Source: Salinicoccus sp. Bachu38 (GTDB lineage: Bacteria > Bacillota > Bacilli > Staphylococcales > Salinicoccaceae). Taken from it: DNA of 64,000 bases. The number at the start of each line of letters is the position of its first letter. Positions within the stretch are counted from its first letter, which is position 1. Positions 51,803-62,058 of this stretch are shown here, piece after piece. Location: NCBI RefSeq assembly GCF_038561955.2, contig NZ_CP138333.2, forward strand, positions 1,116,001-1,180,000, read 5' to 3'. The position numbers and the translations under genes are program-made. A model generated the notes under the pieces. The model saw only the letters and a program-made list of their open reading frames with translations. It was not told the DNA's origin and did no database searches.

Positions 51803-52606
51803 ATGCGTGGAATATTGATATTTCTTGCTTCGGCAATGGCAGTGATCATCGGATCGAGTGCCTTGCTCTATGAAGGGGAGGGCGAGGTCATCACAATCGG
51901 TGCATCAACGGGACCGTACAGTGATATGGTGAATTTCGCCCTGAAGCCGGCACTCGAAGAGCAGGGGTATGTGGTGGAGATCGTCGAATATACGGATTAC
52001 ATCCAGCCGAACAATGCGCTGCATAATGGCGACCTCGATGCCAACCTCTATCAGAACAAATCCTTCATGCAGGATTTCAACAACGAGAATGGCACTGACT
52101 TCATCAATCTGATCCAGGTGCCGACGGCACCGATGGGTCTTTATTCCAGCGAATACGACTCTATCGAGGAGATTGAAAATGGCAGCGAAGTCGCTCTGCC
52201 GCTCGATCCGGTCAATTCCTCAAGAGGATTCCAGACGCTGATGGACGCAGGACTTGTAGAAATCGCTGAAGATGCCAACATGCTGGCCATCGAAGAAGCG
52301 GATATTCTTCAGAACAACAAGAACCTGGAGTTCGTCTACCAGGATTCGGGCCAGCTGCCGAGGAGTGTGGACCAGATCGGACTGTCGCTCGTACCGGGCA
52401 ACTTTGCCCTGGCAAGCGGTATGGACCTGGCAGACGCATTGCAGCTTGAGAACATGAACGAGAACTTCCGAAACCAGATCGTCATCAATGCAGAAGATGA
52501 GGATACGGAACTTGCCCGTGCCCTTGTCCAGGCTGTTGAATCAGATCATTTCAAGCGGACGATAGACAACCAGTTCCAGGGATTCGACAAACCGGAGGGA
52601 TTCTGA
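51803..52606 (+). CDS. metQ: MetQ-type methionine-binding protein lacking the lipobox cysteine
   Basis: This 267-residue protein of the NlpA/MetQ family has TIGASTGPYSDMVNFALKPALEEQG, YIQPNNALHNGDLDANLYQN and GFQTLMDAGL, all typical. Such proteins normally are lipoproteins, but this sequence has no cysteine at all. The N-terminal helix (ILIFLASAMAVIIGSSALLY) instead ends in Ser-Ser-Ala, so it is either anchored by that uncleaved helix or cleaved and released. AGGAGGGGAACTG precedes the ATG. It is translationally close to metI and overlaps the next gene by one base. Confidence 0.92.
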   Translation: MRGILIFLASAMAVIIGSSALLYEGEGEVITIGASTGPYSDMVNFALKPALEEQGYVVEIVEYTDYIQPNNALHNGDLDANLYQNKSFMQDFNNENGTDFINLIQVPTAPMGLYSSEYDSIEEIENGSEVALPLDPVNSSRGFQTLMDAGLVEIAEDANMLAIEEADILQNNKNLEFVYQDSGQLPRSVDQIGLSLVPGNFALASGMDLADALQLENMNENFRNQIVINAEDEDTELARALVQAVESDHFKRTIDNQFQGFDKPEGF

Positions 52607-53760
52607 TGGCAAACAGACTGCTCAGCAGCATACCACCAAGCTACTTCAAAACAGCGATGTCGAGTGATGCGAAACAGGGTCCGTTGCCGCTGATCAATCT
52701 GGCAGTCGGCATTCCGGACGGCGAGACTCCGGAGCCGATTCTGAATGCGGCGGCCGACGCACTATATAAGGAAGAGAATCAGCGGTATGGCCTTTTCAGG
52801 GGAAAGCAGTCCTTCAAGGATATGATCATCAGATTCTATCTTGACCAGTATGGCATCGAACTCGCGGAGCACAATATTGCGCTCCTCTATGGTACGAAAA
52901 GCGCCCTGGTCCAGTTTCCGATGATGTTCATAGAACCCGGGGAGGGCGTCTATCTGCCGAATCCGGGCTATCCGGACTATGCAGCCGGGGTCAGGCTGGC
53001 ACGTGGGGAAGTGTATGATCTTCCGCTTCTGCCGGAAAATGATTATCTGCCCGATTATGACAGCCTCCCGGCAGTTGAGCTCGGAAATGCCCGGCTGGTC
53101 TATCTGAACTACCCGTCCAATCCGCTCGGTGCCGTCGCAGACAGGGGCTTTTTCGACCGCACGATCGAGAAATTCAAAGACACGAAGACCCGCATCGTGC
53201 ATGACTTCGCCTATGCGCCGTTCTCTTTCGGAGGCCCTCATCCGAGCATACTTGAAAGCGACCCGGACCTGGAGTGTGCAATCGAAATATACTCGCTCTC
53301 CAAGGGATTCAACATGTCCGGCTTCCGTGTGGGGTTTGCGGTCGGCAACCATGAGATGATCGAAGCGATCAATACGTATCAGGACCATACCCAGACCGGC
53401 ATGTGGGGTGTTCTGCAGGATGCATCCGTCACGGCACTGGAGAATGCAGCAGAGATACTGCCGCGCCAGGAGGAGAAGTTCCGGCGGAGGAGTAACCGCG
53501 TGACTGGGGCATTTACAGAAATGGGCATCCCGATCAATCCCATCAGAGGCGGGATATTCGGCTGGATCCAGGTGCCGGAAGGCCATGATGGGGAGTCCTT
53601 CAAGGACCTTCTCCTGAAGGACCAGTCCATCCTCGTGACTCCCGGCATTCCATTCGGATCGAGGGGACGGGACTACATCAGAATTTCGCTTGCCGTCAGT
53701 GACCAGGTGCTGGAAAATATCATTTCACGATTTGGAAACATCCGCCATCTATGGCAGTAA
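52606..53760 (+). CDS. PLP-dependent class I/II aminotransferase in the methionine operon
   Basis: This 384-residue fold-type I aminotransferase has the PLP-Lys in SLSKGFNMSGFRVGFAVG, the Asn/Pro stretch YLNYPSNPLGAVAD, and GTKSALVQFPMMFIEPGEGVYLPNPGYPDY. Its ATG overlaps the metQ stop (TGATG), so it is fully in the S-box operon. A role in methionine metabolism is likely, such as transamination of methionine or of the keto acid 2-oxo-4-methylthiobutanoate made in salvage. No other salvage gene is nearby. The exact substrate cannot be read from sequence. Confidence 0.88.
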   Translation: MANRLLSSIPPSYFKTAMSSDAKQGPLPLINLAVGIPDGETPEPILNAAADALYKEENQRYGLFRGKQSFKDMIIRFYLDQYGIELAEHNIALLYGTKSALVQFPMMFIEPGEGVYLPNPGYPDYAAGVRLARGEVYDLPLLPENDYLPDYDSLPAVELGNARLVYLNYPSNPLGAVADRGFFDRTIEKFKDTKTRIVHDFAYAPFSFGGPHPSILESDPDLECAIEIYSLSKGFNMSGFRVGFAVGNHEMIEAINTYQDHTQTGMWGVLQDASVTALENAAEILPRQEEKFRRRSNRVTGAFTEMGIPINPIRGGIFGWIQVPEGHDGESFKDLLLKDQSILVTPGIPFGSRGRDYIRISLAVSDQVLENIISRFGNIRHLWQ

Positions 53761-53833
53761 TGTGGAAAAGTACAACATTTAATTGCAGATCACCCCTTGA
53801 AAGCATGCGGAAATACATGTACTATAATAGATG

Positions 53834-53978
53834 TAATGAAAACGACATAACAAGTCATGAAGTAGTGATGTCCATCGCGAATCGTGGCTTTGATAGAACA
53901 GATCCATTCTTGTTCTAGATATCATATATATTATTATCTTATCTGTTGTAGAGAGGCTGCCGCCTCTCTATTTTTTTG
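53834..53978 (+). ncRNA. structured RNA element, copy 2
   Basis: This second copy has promoter TTGAAA (53797-53802) and TATAAT (53823-53828) with an unusual 20-base spacer, GACATAACAAG at 53844, a hairpin pairing TAGAACA with T.GTTCTA (about 53894-53917), the conserved block 53915-53976 and the terminator stem GAGAGGC/GCCTCTC followed by seven T. The hairpin sequence differs from copy 1 but pairing is kept. The strong AAGGAGG of copy 1 is absent; only a weak 16-codon frame (ATG 53869) remains. It lies directly before mreC. Confidence 0.65.
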
Positions 53979-54057
53979 TTTTACATATGCTTATCAGAAA
54001 CGACCGTCTATGGTATTCTTTTATCATATATCAACGATTTAATGGAGGCGCTCTACT

Positions 54058-54906
54058 GTGAACAGGCTTTTCAACCGTAACCGCATGCTGATCATCCTAT
54101 TCGGCATCATCATACTCATTATACTGATCGGCTTTTCGATCACCGACCGCAGTTCGACAACCAGAGCTGAACAGTTCACTGCCGATGCTGCTGCCGGCTC
54201 CCAGATGATCATCGACGCACCGCTGAACTTCGCAGGCAGCATATTCACGAGCATCAGGCGAAGCTTCAATGCGGTTGAGGAAAACGAGCAGCTCAAGGCG
54301 CAACTGGAGATGCTTCCCCAGATGCAGGCGGACCTGGAACGCCTTAAAACGGAGAATGAGGAGCTGAGGGAGGCTTTGGAAGTGAGTTCCAAGCAATCCT
54401 ACGAGAGCATCAACGCCCGGGTGATTTCGCGTTCCCCGGACCAGTGGCTGGATAATTTTACAATCGACAAGGGGGAGGCAGATGGCATCGATGAAGGCAT
54501 GGCTGTAATGACGACAGAGGGGCTGATCGGCACAGTGGTACGCGCAAACGGCGGCTCCAGCTATGTCGAAATGCTGACGACTTCCGTTTCACAGAACAAC
54601 CTGTCGGTGGAGATCATGCATGAAGGGAATCCGATCTATGGCAACATACGAGAGTATGATACGGAAAGAAACCTTCTGGTCATTGAAAATATAAAGAACC
54701 GCAGCGGACTTGCCCGGGGGGACGAGGTGCTCACGAGCGGACTCGTGGGCAACTACCCTGAAGGGCTCCTGATCGGCACTGTGATGGAGGTCCAAAATGA
54801 CGAATATGGACTGAGCCAGAATGCCTATGTTCAGATGAAGGGTAATGTCGACGATGTCGATGTCGTCTTCATCATCGAGAGAAATCCGGAGTCCATGGAG
54901 GAATAG
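54058..54906 (+). CDS. mreC: cell-shape protein MreC
   Basis: This 282-residue protein has one membrane helix near the N-terminus (MLIILFGIIILIILIGFSI), a coiled coil (about 70-110, ending LKTENEELREALEV) and an extracytoplasmic beta-barrel domain with SRSPDQWLDNFTIDKGEADGI and GLIGTVVRA. It scaffolds peptidoglycan synthesis with MreD. The start is GTG 54058, 9 bases after GGAGG. mreD follows after 1 base. No mreB is nearby, as in cocci. Confidence 0.95.
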   Translation: MNRLFNRNRMLIILFGIIILIILIGFSITDRSSTTRAEQFTADAAAGSQMIIDAPLNFAGSIFTSIRRSFNAVEENEQLKAQLEMLPQMQADLERLKTENEELREALEVSSKQSYESINARVISRSPDQWLDNFTIDKGEADGIDEGMAVMTTEGLIGTVVRANGGSSYVEMLTTSVSQNNLSVEIMHEGNPIYGNIREYDTERNLLVIENIKNRSGLARGDEVLTSGLVGNYPEGLLIGTVMEVQNDEYGLSQNAYVQMKGNVDDVDVVFIIERNPESMEE

Positions 54907-54907
54907 C

Positions 54908-55426
54908 ATGAGGGCAATCATAATATTTCTATTTTCATTCCTGCTGATGTATGTGGACTTCCTGTTTGCAGAATTCAGTCCGATGGCGCTCGGCGGGGTC
55001 GAGGTGTATTTCGTCCCCCGTGCACTGCTGATGTTCATACTGCTCGTTTCCGTCTATGCCAGTCCCCAAATGAGCGTTCTGATCGGCGTCATCTTCGGTG
55101 CCATGCTGGATCTGTACATAGGGTCGATCTACGGCATCCATACTTTTGGAATGGTTGCGTTCGTCCTGTTCATGCACACTGCCTTCAGGGTGTTCCATAA
55201 GGACTTTGTCGCCATGGCCTTCGTCGTGCTGTTCCTCACCCTTTTTTATGATGTATATATATTCTTCATCTATAGGCTGCTTGACATGGTGGATCTGCCG
55301 GCATTCGACTACCTGGCGCTCAGGGCCGCACCGAGTCTGCTTCTGAATGCACTGATCTTCATTCTGGTTTTTATCATCGCCCTGAAAACTTCCAGAATCA
55401 GAAAAGAGGTACTGCCAAAGCATTGA
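54908..55426 (+). CDS. mreD: cell-shape protein MreD
   Basis: This 172-residue protein has about five helices and the family pattern [13 protein letters not shown], then [30 protein letters not shown]. It partners with MreC. The start is ATG 54908, 1 base after the mreC stop. Its stop codon overlaps the -35 of the rplU promoter. Confidence 0.92.
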   Translation: MRAIIIFLFSFLLMYVDFLFAEFSPMALGGVEVYFVPRALLMFILLVSVYASPQMSVLIGVIFGAMLDLYIGSIYGIHTFGMVAFVLFMHTAFRVFHKDFVAMAFVVLFLTLFYDVYIFFIYRLLDMVDLPAFDYLALRAAPSLLLNALIFILVFIIALKTSRIRKEVLPKH

Positions 55427-55451
55427 CAGCCCGGAACGCGGTTGGTATAAT
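55423..55451 (+). promoter_or_regulatory. rplU operon promoter
   Basis: A perfect TTGACA (55423-55428) and perfect TATAAT (55446-55451) are 17 bases apart, a very strong housekeeping promoter. The -35 overlaps the mreD stop codon. Confidence 0.92.
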
Positions 55452-55457
55452 GCAGTG

Positions 55458-55546
55458 GTTGGTGATAATGTAGACATCAACCGCTCAATTACAGGTTCAA
55501 GTGATGCATATCCACCTGTAGATGGCGTGTCTTATTTTAAATCAGG
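55458..55546 (+). ncRNA. ribosomal protein L21 leader
   Basis: The stretch between the promoter and the rplU RBS contains ATCCACCTGTAGATGG followed by CGTGTCTTATTTTA, the conserved part of the L21 leader of Firmicutes, which lets excess L21 limit its own operon. The identification is by recalled consensus and position. Confidence 0.8.
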
Positions 55547-55556
55547 AGGTGTAAGT

Positions 55557-55865
55557 ATGTTTGCAATTATCGAAACAGGTGGTAAACAGCTCAAGGTCGA
55601 AGAAGGCCAGACAATCTACGTCGAGAAAATCGATGCAGAAGCAGGAGCAACCTTCACTTTTGACAAAGTGCTCTTCGTAGGAGGAGATTCCGTCAAAGTC
55701 GGTGTACCGACAGTTGAAGGCGCGACTGTATCAGCGAAAGTTGAAAAGCACGGTCGCGGCAAGAAGATCGACGTGGTGAAATTCAAGCGCAGAAAGAACT
55801 ACAAGCGTAAACAAGGACACCGTCAGCCATATACAAAGCTGACTGTTGATAAGATCGACGCGTAA
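55557..55865 (+). CDS. rplU: 50S ribosomal protein L21
   Basis: This 102-residue ribosomal protein begins [11 protein letters not shown] and ends with the conserved [26 protein letters not shown] 55557 follows AGGAGGTG. The stop overlaps the prp start by one base. It heads the L21-Prp-L27 unit. Confidence 0.98.
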   Translation: MFAIIETGGKQLKVEEGQTIYVEKIDAEAGATFTFDKVLFVGGDSVKVGVPTVEGATVSAKVEKHGRGKKIDVVKFKRRKNYKRKQGHRQPYTKLTVDKIDA

Positions 55866-56185
55866 TGATCAATGTAGAATTCAACATAAACGATGACGGA
55901 CAGGTTACATCCTTCAAAATGGAAGGGCACGCCCAGTTCGATGAACACGGCAAGGACATTGTCTGCGCCGGCGCTTCAGCAGTCGTTTTCGGTTCTGTAA
56001 ATGCAATCCTCAATATGACGGAAGCCAATCCTTCTGTTAATATGGAGGAAGAGACCGGCTATTTCGAATTCAAAGTCGAAGAGCCGGACGATGCAAAACT
56101 GCAGTTACTGCTTGAAAGCATGATCATTTCTTTAAAAACGATAGAAGAAGAATACGGTGAACATATCAGATTATTATTCAAGTGA
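55865..56185 (+). CDS. prp: ribosomal-processing cysteine protease Prp
   Basis: This 106-residue protease removes the N-terminal extension of L27 in Firmicutes. The catalytic pair is His22 (EGHAQF) and Cys34 (IVCAGAS). It is placed between rplU and rpmA as usual, and its substrate is the next gene. Starts one base inside the rplU stop. Confidence 0.96.
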   Translation: MINVEFNINDDGQVTSFKMEGHAQFDEHGKDIVCAGASAVVFGSVNAILNMTEANPSVNMEEETGYFEFKVEEPDDAKLQLLLESMIISLKTIEEEYGEHIRLLFK

Positions 56186-56195
56186 GGTGAAAGCA

Positions 56196-56480
56196 ATGCT
56201 TAAACTGAATCTTCAATTCTTTGCATCCAAAAAAGGTGTAGGCTCAACGAAAAACGGTCGTGATTCCATATCCAAACGTCTTGGTGCGAAAAGGCAGGAT
56301 GGCCAGTACGTTACAGGCGGCTCCATTCTTTTCCGTCAGCGTGGAACTAAAATCCACCCGGGTGAAAACGTAGGTCGCGGTGGCGATGATACACTCTTCG
56401 CCAAAATCGACGGCGTTGTAAAATACGAGCGTCTGGGTCGCGATAAGAAACGCGTTTCCGTATACAAGGAAGCAAAATAA
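56196..56480 (+). CDS. rpmA: 50S ribosomal protein L27, Prp-processed form
   Basis: This 94-residue protein has the Firmicute extension [10 protein letters not shown] followed by the mature start [14 protein letters not shown]. Prp cleaves after FFA, exposing residues that reach toward the peptidyl-transferase centre. AAGTGAGGTGAAAG lies before ATG 56196; longer in-frame starts overlap prp and are rejected. Confidence 0.98.
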   Translation: MLKLNLQFFASKKGVGSTKNGRDSISKRLGAKRQDGQYVTGGSILFRQRGTKIHPGENVGRGGDDTLFAKIDGVVKYERLGRDKKRVSVYKEAK

Positions 56481-56490
56481 TGAAACGAAT

Positions 56491-56520
56491 GGACATCAGC
56501 AAAGCTGGTGTCCTTTTTAT
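56491..56520 (+). terminator. terminator after rpmA
   Basis: A 10-bp stem (56491-56500 with 56504-56513, one G-T pair) with loop AAA is followed by TTTTTAT. Confidence 0.85.
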
Positions 56521-56572
56521 TTAAGTGTGTTGAAATTGATATGCTATAATATTTAAGGATAGAGGTGAGACA

Positions 56573-57853
56573 ATGTTTATAGATCAGGTAGATATATACT
56601 TAAAAGCCGGCGATGGCGGAAATGGCCTTGTCGCATATAGACGTGAGAAGTATGTGCCGCTCGGCGGACCGTCCGGCGGCGACGGGGGCAATGGTGCGGA
56701 CATCATTTTCGAAGTCGACGAAGGGCTGAGGACACTGATGGATTTTCGTTATCAGCGCCATTTCAAGGCGAAGCGTGGCCAGAATGGGATGAACTCCAAT
56801 GCCCATGGAAAAAACAGTGAGCCGATGGTGCTGAAAGTGCCGCCGGGCACTATTGTCAAAAGGAAGGATACGGGCGAGACGCTTGCAGATCTCGTCCATC
56901 ATGGTGCGCGGGCAGTCGTGGCGAAGGGCGGCCGCGGAGGACGCGGAAATTCAAGGTTCGCCTCTTCCAGGAACCCGGCACCGGATTTTGCTGAAAACGG
57001 TGAACCGGGCGACGAACTCGATGTAATCATGGAGCTCAAATTGCTGGCTGATGTAGGCCTTGTCGGCTTCCCGAGCGTAGGCAAATCCACGATCCTCAGT
57101 GCGGTGTCAAAAGCGAAGGCGAAGACGGGCGATTACCCGTTCACGACGATCAAACCGAACCTTGGTGTCGTTGAAACTGGAGATGGACGTTCATTCGTTA
57201 TGGCCGACCTGCCGGGACTGATTGAAGGGGCTTCCGAAGGTACGGGGCTCGGCCACCAGTTCCTGCGCCATGTCGAGCGTACGAAGGTCATCGTACATGT
57301 GATCGACATCAGTGGTCTTGAGGGCAGGGATGCAGTCGAAGACTACAGGATCATCCGCAATGAGATGGGTCTGTACAACGAAAATCTTCTGAAGCGTCCT
57401 GAAATCATCGTGCTGAACAAGGTCGACCTGGTGGAGGATGAAGAGGTCTTCGACCGCTTCACTGAAGCCGTAGGTGACGACAAGGAGATATTCAGGATAT
57501 CGGCAGCGACGAGAAAGAACCTGGACACTGTGCTCTACAGGGTCGCAGACCTGCTCGAAGAGACAACTGAAGAGGAAGAAGTCATAGAGGAGACGGACCA
57601 CCGTGTGGTCTACCGTCACGAGAAGGACCCGGATGCATTCGAGATCAGGCGGGATGATGATGGTGCCTATGTGGTTGTCGGCGACGCCATAGAGCGCATG
57701 TTCAAGATGACCGACTTCAACCGTGATGCAGCCGTCAGGAGATTTGCCAGGCAGATGCGCTCGATGGGCATCGATGATGCGCTCAGGGAGCGCGGCATCC
57801 AGACGGGCGATACTGTAAGGATACTCGGAGGAGAATTCGAATTCGTAGAATGA
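56573..57853 (+). CDS. obgE: Obg GTPase
   Basis: This 426-residue GTPase acts in late 50S ribosome assembly and stress signalling. The glycine-rich Obg fold is residues 1-158 ([27 protein letters not shown]), followed by the G domain with GFPSVGKST (G1), DLPGLIEGA (G3) and NKVDL (G4), and a C-terminal OCT domain from about 345. AGAGGTGAG precedes the ATG. ruvA follows closely; staphylococcal gene order often has other small genes here, which are absent. Confidence 0.97.
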   Translation: MFIDQVDIYLKAGDGGNGLVAYRREKYVPLGGPSGGDGGNGADIIFEVDEGLRTLMDFRYQRHFKAKRGQNGMNSNAHGKNSEPMVLKVPPGTIVKRKDTGETLADLVHHGARAVVAKGGRGGRGNSRFASSRNPAPDFAENGEPGDELDVIMELKLLADVGLVGFPSVGKSTILSAVSKAKAKTGDYPFTTIKPNLGVVETGDGRSFVMADLPGLIEGASEGTGLGHQFLRHVERTKVIVHVIDISGLEGRDAVEDYRIIRNEMGLYNENLLKRPEIIVLNKVDLVEDEEVFDRFTEAVGDDKEIFRISAATRKNLDTVLYRVADLLEETTEEEEVIEETDHRVVYRHEKDPDAFEIRRDDDGAYVVVGDAIERMFKMTDFNRDAAVRRFARQMRSMGIDDALRERGIQTGDTVRILGGEFEFVE

Positions 57854-57863
57854 TGGTGATTTG

Positions 57864-58451
57864 ATGTATCAGTATATTATTGGTGTTTTGAAGGAAGTGG
57901 AACCGCAGTATATCACTGTGGAGTCGAATGGGATCGGATACCTGATGATGGTGCCCAATCCTTTTCGCTTTGAGCATAATAAAGAGAGCGAAGTGAAGAT
58001 CCACACGGAACTGATTGTGAGAGAGGACAGCCATACACTCTATGGCTTCAACTCGAGGGATGAAAAGATCCTCTTCAAGTCGCTGCTGCAGGTCACAGGC
58101 ATCGGGCCGAAGAGTGCGATGGCCATCCTTGCAGCCTCCACTCCGGATGAAATCGTCGGAGCGATCGAGGCGGAAGACGAAAAGTATATGCAGAAGTTTC
58201 CGGGCGTGGGCAAGAAGACGGCCAGCCAGATCATCCTTGATCTCAAAGGCAAGCTTGGACATGTGGAGGCTTCTCCTGAGGCACCTGCTGTGGATGACAA
58301 TGACCACTTCATCAGCGAAGCCCTGTTGGCACTGGAGGCGCTTGGCTACAGCAAGCGTGAGCTCAAGCGCATTGAGAAGAACCTGGGCAGTGAATCTTTC
58401 AGTTCAGTGGACGAAGCAGTAAAAAGAGGGCTTAAATACCTAGTTCAGTAA
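57864..58451 (+). CDS. ruvA: Holliday junction branch-migration protein RuvA
   Basis: This 195-residue protein has an N-terminal OB fold (MYQYIIGVLKEVEPQYITVE), a central pair of helix-hairpin-helix motifs (LLQVTGIGPKSAMAIL, and FPGVGKKTASQIILDLKGK), and a C-terminal domain III (about 145-195) that controls RuvB. It starts 10 bases after obg, at ATG 57864; TTG 57861 is not favoured. Confidence 0.97.
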   Translation: MYQYIIGVLKEVEPQYITVESNGIGYLMMVPNPFRFEHNKESEVKIHTELIVREDSHTLYGFNSRDEKILFKSLLQVTGIGPKSAMAILAASTPDEIVGAIEAEDEKYMQKFPGVGKKTASQIILDLKGKLGHVEASPEAPAVDDNDHFISEALLALEALGYSKRELKRIEKNLGSESFSSVDEAVKRGLKYLVQ

Positions 58452-58463
58452 TGGGGTGCTATT

Positions 58464-59483
58464 ATGGATGATCGCATTTTAGATGAAGGAAAGCAGCAGC
58501 ATGAAGAACATTTGGAAATGTCGCTCAGGCCGGAATATCTGAACCAGTATATCGGTCAGCAGACATTGAAGAACAATCTGAACGTTTTCATCGAGGCGGC
58601 AAGGATCAGGGAAGAGGCGCTGGACCATGTCATCCTGCACGGTCCCCCGGGGCTCGGCAAGACGACACTGTCCAACATCATCGCCAATGAGCTCGGTGTG
58701 AACATACGTACGACTTCCGGACCGGCAATCGAACGCGCCGGGGATCTGGCGGCGATTTTGTCGAGCCTTGAAATGGGGGATGTCCTGTTCATCGACGAAA
58801 TCCACCGGCTTCCCCGTGCAGTGGAGGAGATCCTCTATTCAGCAATGGAGGACTTCTTCCTGGATGTCGTCATCGGCAAGGGCGAGGAGGCCAGAAGCAT
58901 CCGGATAGACCTGCCCCCATTCACGCTGGTGGGGGCGACGACCCGCTTCGGCAGCCTTTCGGCCCCGCTTCGTGACCGTTTCGGTGTCCAGTTGAGGCTG
59001 GAATACTACGATATCGACAGTCTGGTCACCATCGTCAATCGTACAGCGGATATTTTTGAAGTCGCAATCGATGATGACAGTGCGATGGAACTCGCCAGAC
59101 GTTCCCGGGGCACCCCGCGGATCGCCAACCGGCTGCTCAGGCGTGTCCGGGACTTCTCGATTGTGAAAAAGGAGCCGTCCATCACCCTGGAGACGACGAA
59201 CCACGCACTGAAGGTGCTGGAGGTCGACCCGAGCGGGCTGGATCCGATCGACCACAAGATCATGAATACGATCCTGAACACCTATGGTGGTGGACCGGTG
59301 GGCCTTGAAACCGTGGCCGTGTCGATCGGCGAGGAAGTGGTGACGCTTCTGGATGTGTATGAACCGTACCTGATCCAACAGGGATTCCTGGAACGGACGC
59401 CGAGAGGGCGGAAGGCGACAGCCAAAAGCTACGACTACTTTAATGGAAAATCACAGATGGATATATTTAGAAATGAGGAATAG
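58464..59483 (+). CDS. ruvB: Holliday junction helicase RuvB
   Basis: This 339-residue AAA+ motor has [20 protein letters not shown], Walker [12 protein letters not shown], Walker B FIDEIHRL, and sensor 1 [10 protein letters not shown], then a winged-helix end ([16 protein letters not shown]). It lies 12 bases after ruvA. Confidence 0.98.
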   Translation: MDDRILDEGKQQHEEHLEMSLRPEYLNQYIGQQTLKNNLNVFIEAARIREEALDHVILHGPPGLGKTTLSNIIANELGVNIRTTSGPAIERAGDLAAILSSLEMGDVLFIDEIHRLPRAVEEILYSAMEDFFLDVVIGKGEEARSIRIDLPPFTLVGATTRFGSLSAPLRDRFGVQLRLEYYDIDSLVTIVNRTADIFEVAIDDDSAMELARRSRGTPRIANRLLRRVRDFSIVKKEPSITLETTNHALKVLEVDPSGLDPIDHKIMNTILNTYGGGPVGLETVAVSIGEEVVTLLDVYEPYLIQQGFLERTPRGRKATAKSYDYFNGKSQMDIFRNEE

Positions 59484-59486
59484 GTT

Positions 59487-60521
59487 TTGAAACTCGACGA
59501 ATTTGATTTTGAGCTTCCTGAATCGCTCATCGCCCAGACCCCTCTGAAAGACCGGGCGCAGAGCAGGCTGCTCGGCCTGAACAAGGCGACCGGCACCGTA
59601 TCGGATGCGAAATTCGAGGATATTACGGAATATCTCAATCCGGGTGACGCACTGGTGCTCAACGATACGAAAGTGCTGCCGGCGAGACTTTTTGGTGTAA
59701 AGAGTGATACGGGCGCAAAAATAGAAATGCTGCTGCTCAAACCGATCGAAGATGGGTATGAAGTGCTTATACGTCCGGCCAAGCGTGTCAAAGAGGGGAC
59801 GGAAATCGACTTCGGTGATGGGCTGCTGAAAGCGGTATGCACAGGCACATTCGATGAGGGCATCAGGCATGTCAGCCTCCATCACGAGGGGCTGCTTGAG
59901 AATGTACTGGATGAACTCGGGGAGATGCCGCTCCCGCCATACATCAAGGAAACACTTCAGGACAAGGACAGGTACCAGACGGTGTATGCCAAACATACGG
60001 GTTCTGCTGCCGCGCCGACGGCCGGCCTTCATTTCACGGAAGCGCTGCTCGAGCGTATCAGGGAGCAGGGTGTACATATCACCTATATCACCCTGCATGT
60101 GGGCCTCGGCACCTTCAGGCCGGTCAGTGAGGAGAACATCGAGGATCACAGGATGCACTCCGAATTCTATATCATGAACCGTGAGACGGCTTCCATACTT
60201 AACGAAGTCAGGGAAAATGGAGGGAAGGTGGTCAGCGTCGGTACGACGAGTACACGGACGCTCGAGACGATCATGCGCGACCACGGCAGATTTGAAGAAG
60301 CGAGCGGGTTTACGGATATATTCATCTACCCGGGCTTCCAATACAGGGCGATCGATGCGCTGATTACGAATTTCCACCTGCCAAAATCCTCCCTGATGAT
60401 GCTGGTGAGTGCCTTCAGTGATAAAGAGACAATCATGAAGGCCTATCAGCACGCGATCGATGAAAAATACCGGTTCTTCAGTTTTGGAGATGCAATGATT
60501 ATATATGAGGATGAAGACTAG
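59487..60521 (+). CDS. queA: S-adenosylmethionine:tRNA ribosyltransferase-isomerase QueA
   Basis: This 344-residue enzyme moves the ribose of SAM to preQ1-tRNA, making epoxyqueuosine. It starts [27 protein letters not shown], typical of the family, and has [19 protein letters not shown] and TSTRTLET. The start is TTG 59487, 3 bases after the ruvB stop. tgt follows with no gap, so the two queuosine steps are coupled. Confidence 0.97.
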   Translation: MKLDEFDFELPESLIAQTPLKDRAQSRLLGLNKATGTVSDAKFEDITEYLNPGDALVLNDTKVLPARLFGVKSDTGAKIEMLLLKPIEDGYEVLIRPAKRVKEGTEIDFGDGLLKAVCTGTFDEGIRHVSLHHEGLLENVLDELGEMPLPPYIKETLQDKDRYQTVYAKHTGSAAAPTAGLHFTEALLERIREQGVHITYITLHVGLGTFRPVSEENIEDHRMHSEFYIMNRETASILNEVRENGGKVVSVGTTSTRTLETIMRDHGRFEEASGFTDIFIYPGFQYRAIDALITNFHLPKSSLMMLVSAFSDKETIMKAYQHAIDEKYRFFSFGDAMIIYEDED

Positions 60522-61667
<1,146 letters not shown>

Positions 61668-61686
61668 CAGAGGAGAAGATGTATAG

Positions 61687-61950
61687 ATGGAATTCTTTAT
61701 GGCCATCCTGCCGTTTCTGGTACTCATCCTGGTAATGTACTTCCTGATGATCCGTCCGGCTCAGAAGAAGCAGAAGGAAGTTCAGAACATGCAGTCAAAC
61801 CTGCAAAAAGGTGACGAAGTCATCACAATAGGCGGTATCCATGGCACAGTGGAATCGTTCGACCAGAAACACATGTACATCCGTACGGATGATGTGAACG
61901 GCGCAGTACTCAAATTTGAGCGTGTCGCGCTTAAAGAAATCGTAAAATAG
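61687..61950 (+). CDS. yajC: preprotein translocase subunit YajC
   Basis: This 87-residue protein has one N-terminal helix (FFMAILPFLVLILVMYFLMIRPAQKK) and the family motif MQSNLQKGDEVITIGGIHGTV. It joins SecDF in the translocase holo-complex. AGAGGAGAAG precedes the ATG, and a terminator separates it from secDF. Confidence 0.95.
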   Translation: MEFFMAILPFLVLILVMYFLMIRPAQKKQKEVQNMQSNLQKGDEVITIGGIHGTVESFDQKHMYIRTDDVNGAVLKFERVALKEIVK

Positions 61951-61961
61951 GAAGACAATCG

Positions 61962-61986
61962 GCTGGCTCATGGAGCCAGCTTTTTT
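61962..61986 (+). terminator. terminator after yajC
   Basis: A perfect 8-bp GCTGGCTC/GAGCCAGC stem with loop ATG is followed by six T. Confidence 0.9.
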
Positions 61987-62058
61987 CATTTTAATTTTTG
62001 GTGGTAACAGTTATAATTGAAACGTTGAGGACTTACAATATAATCGAGGTGTGTTTTT

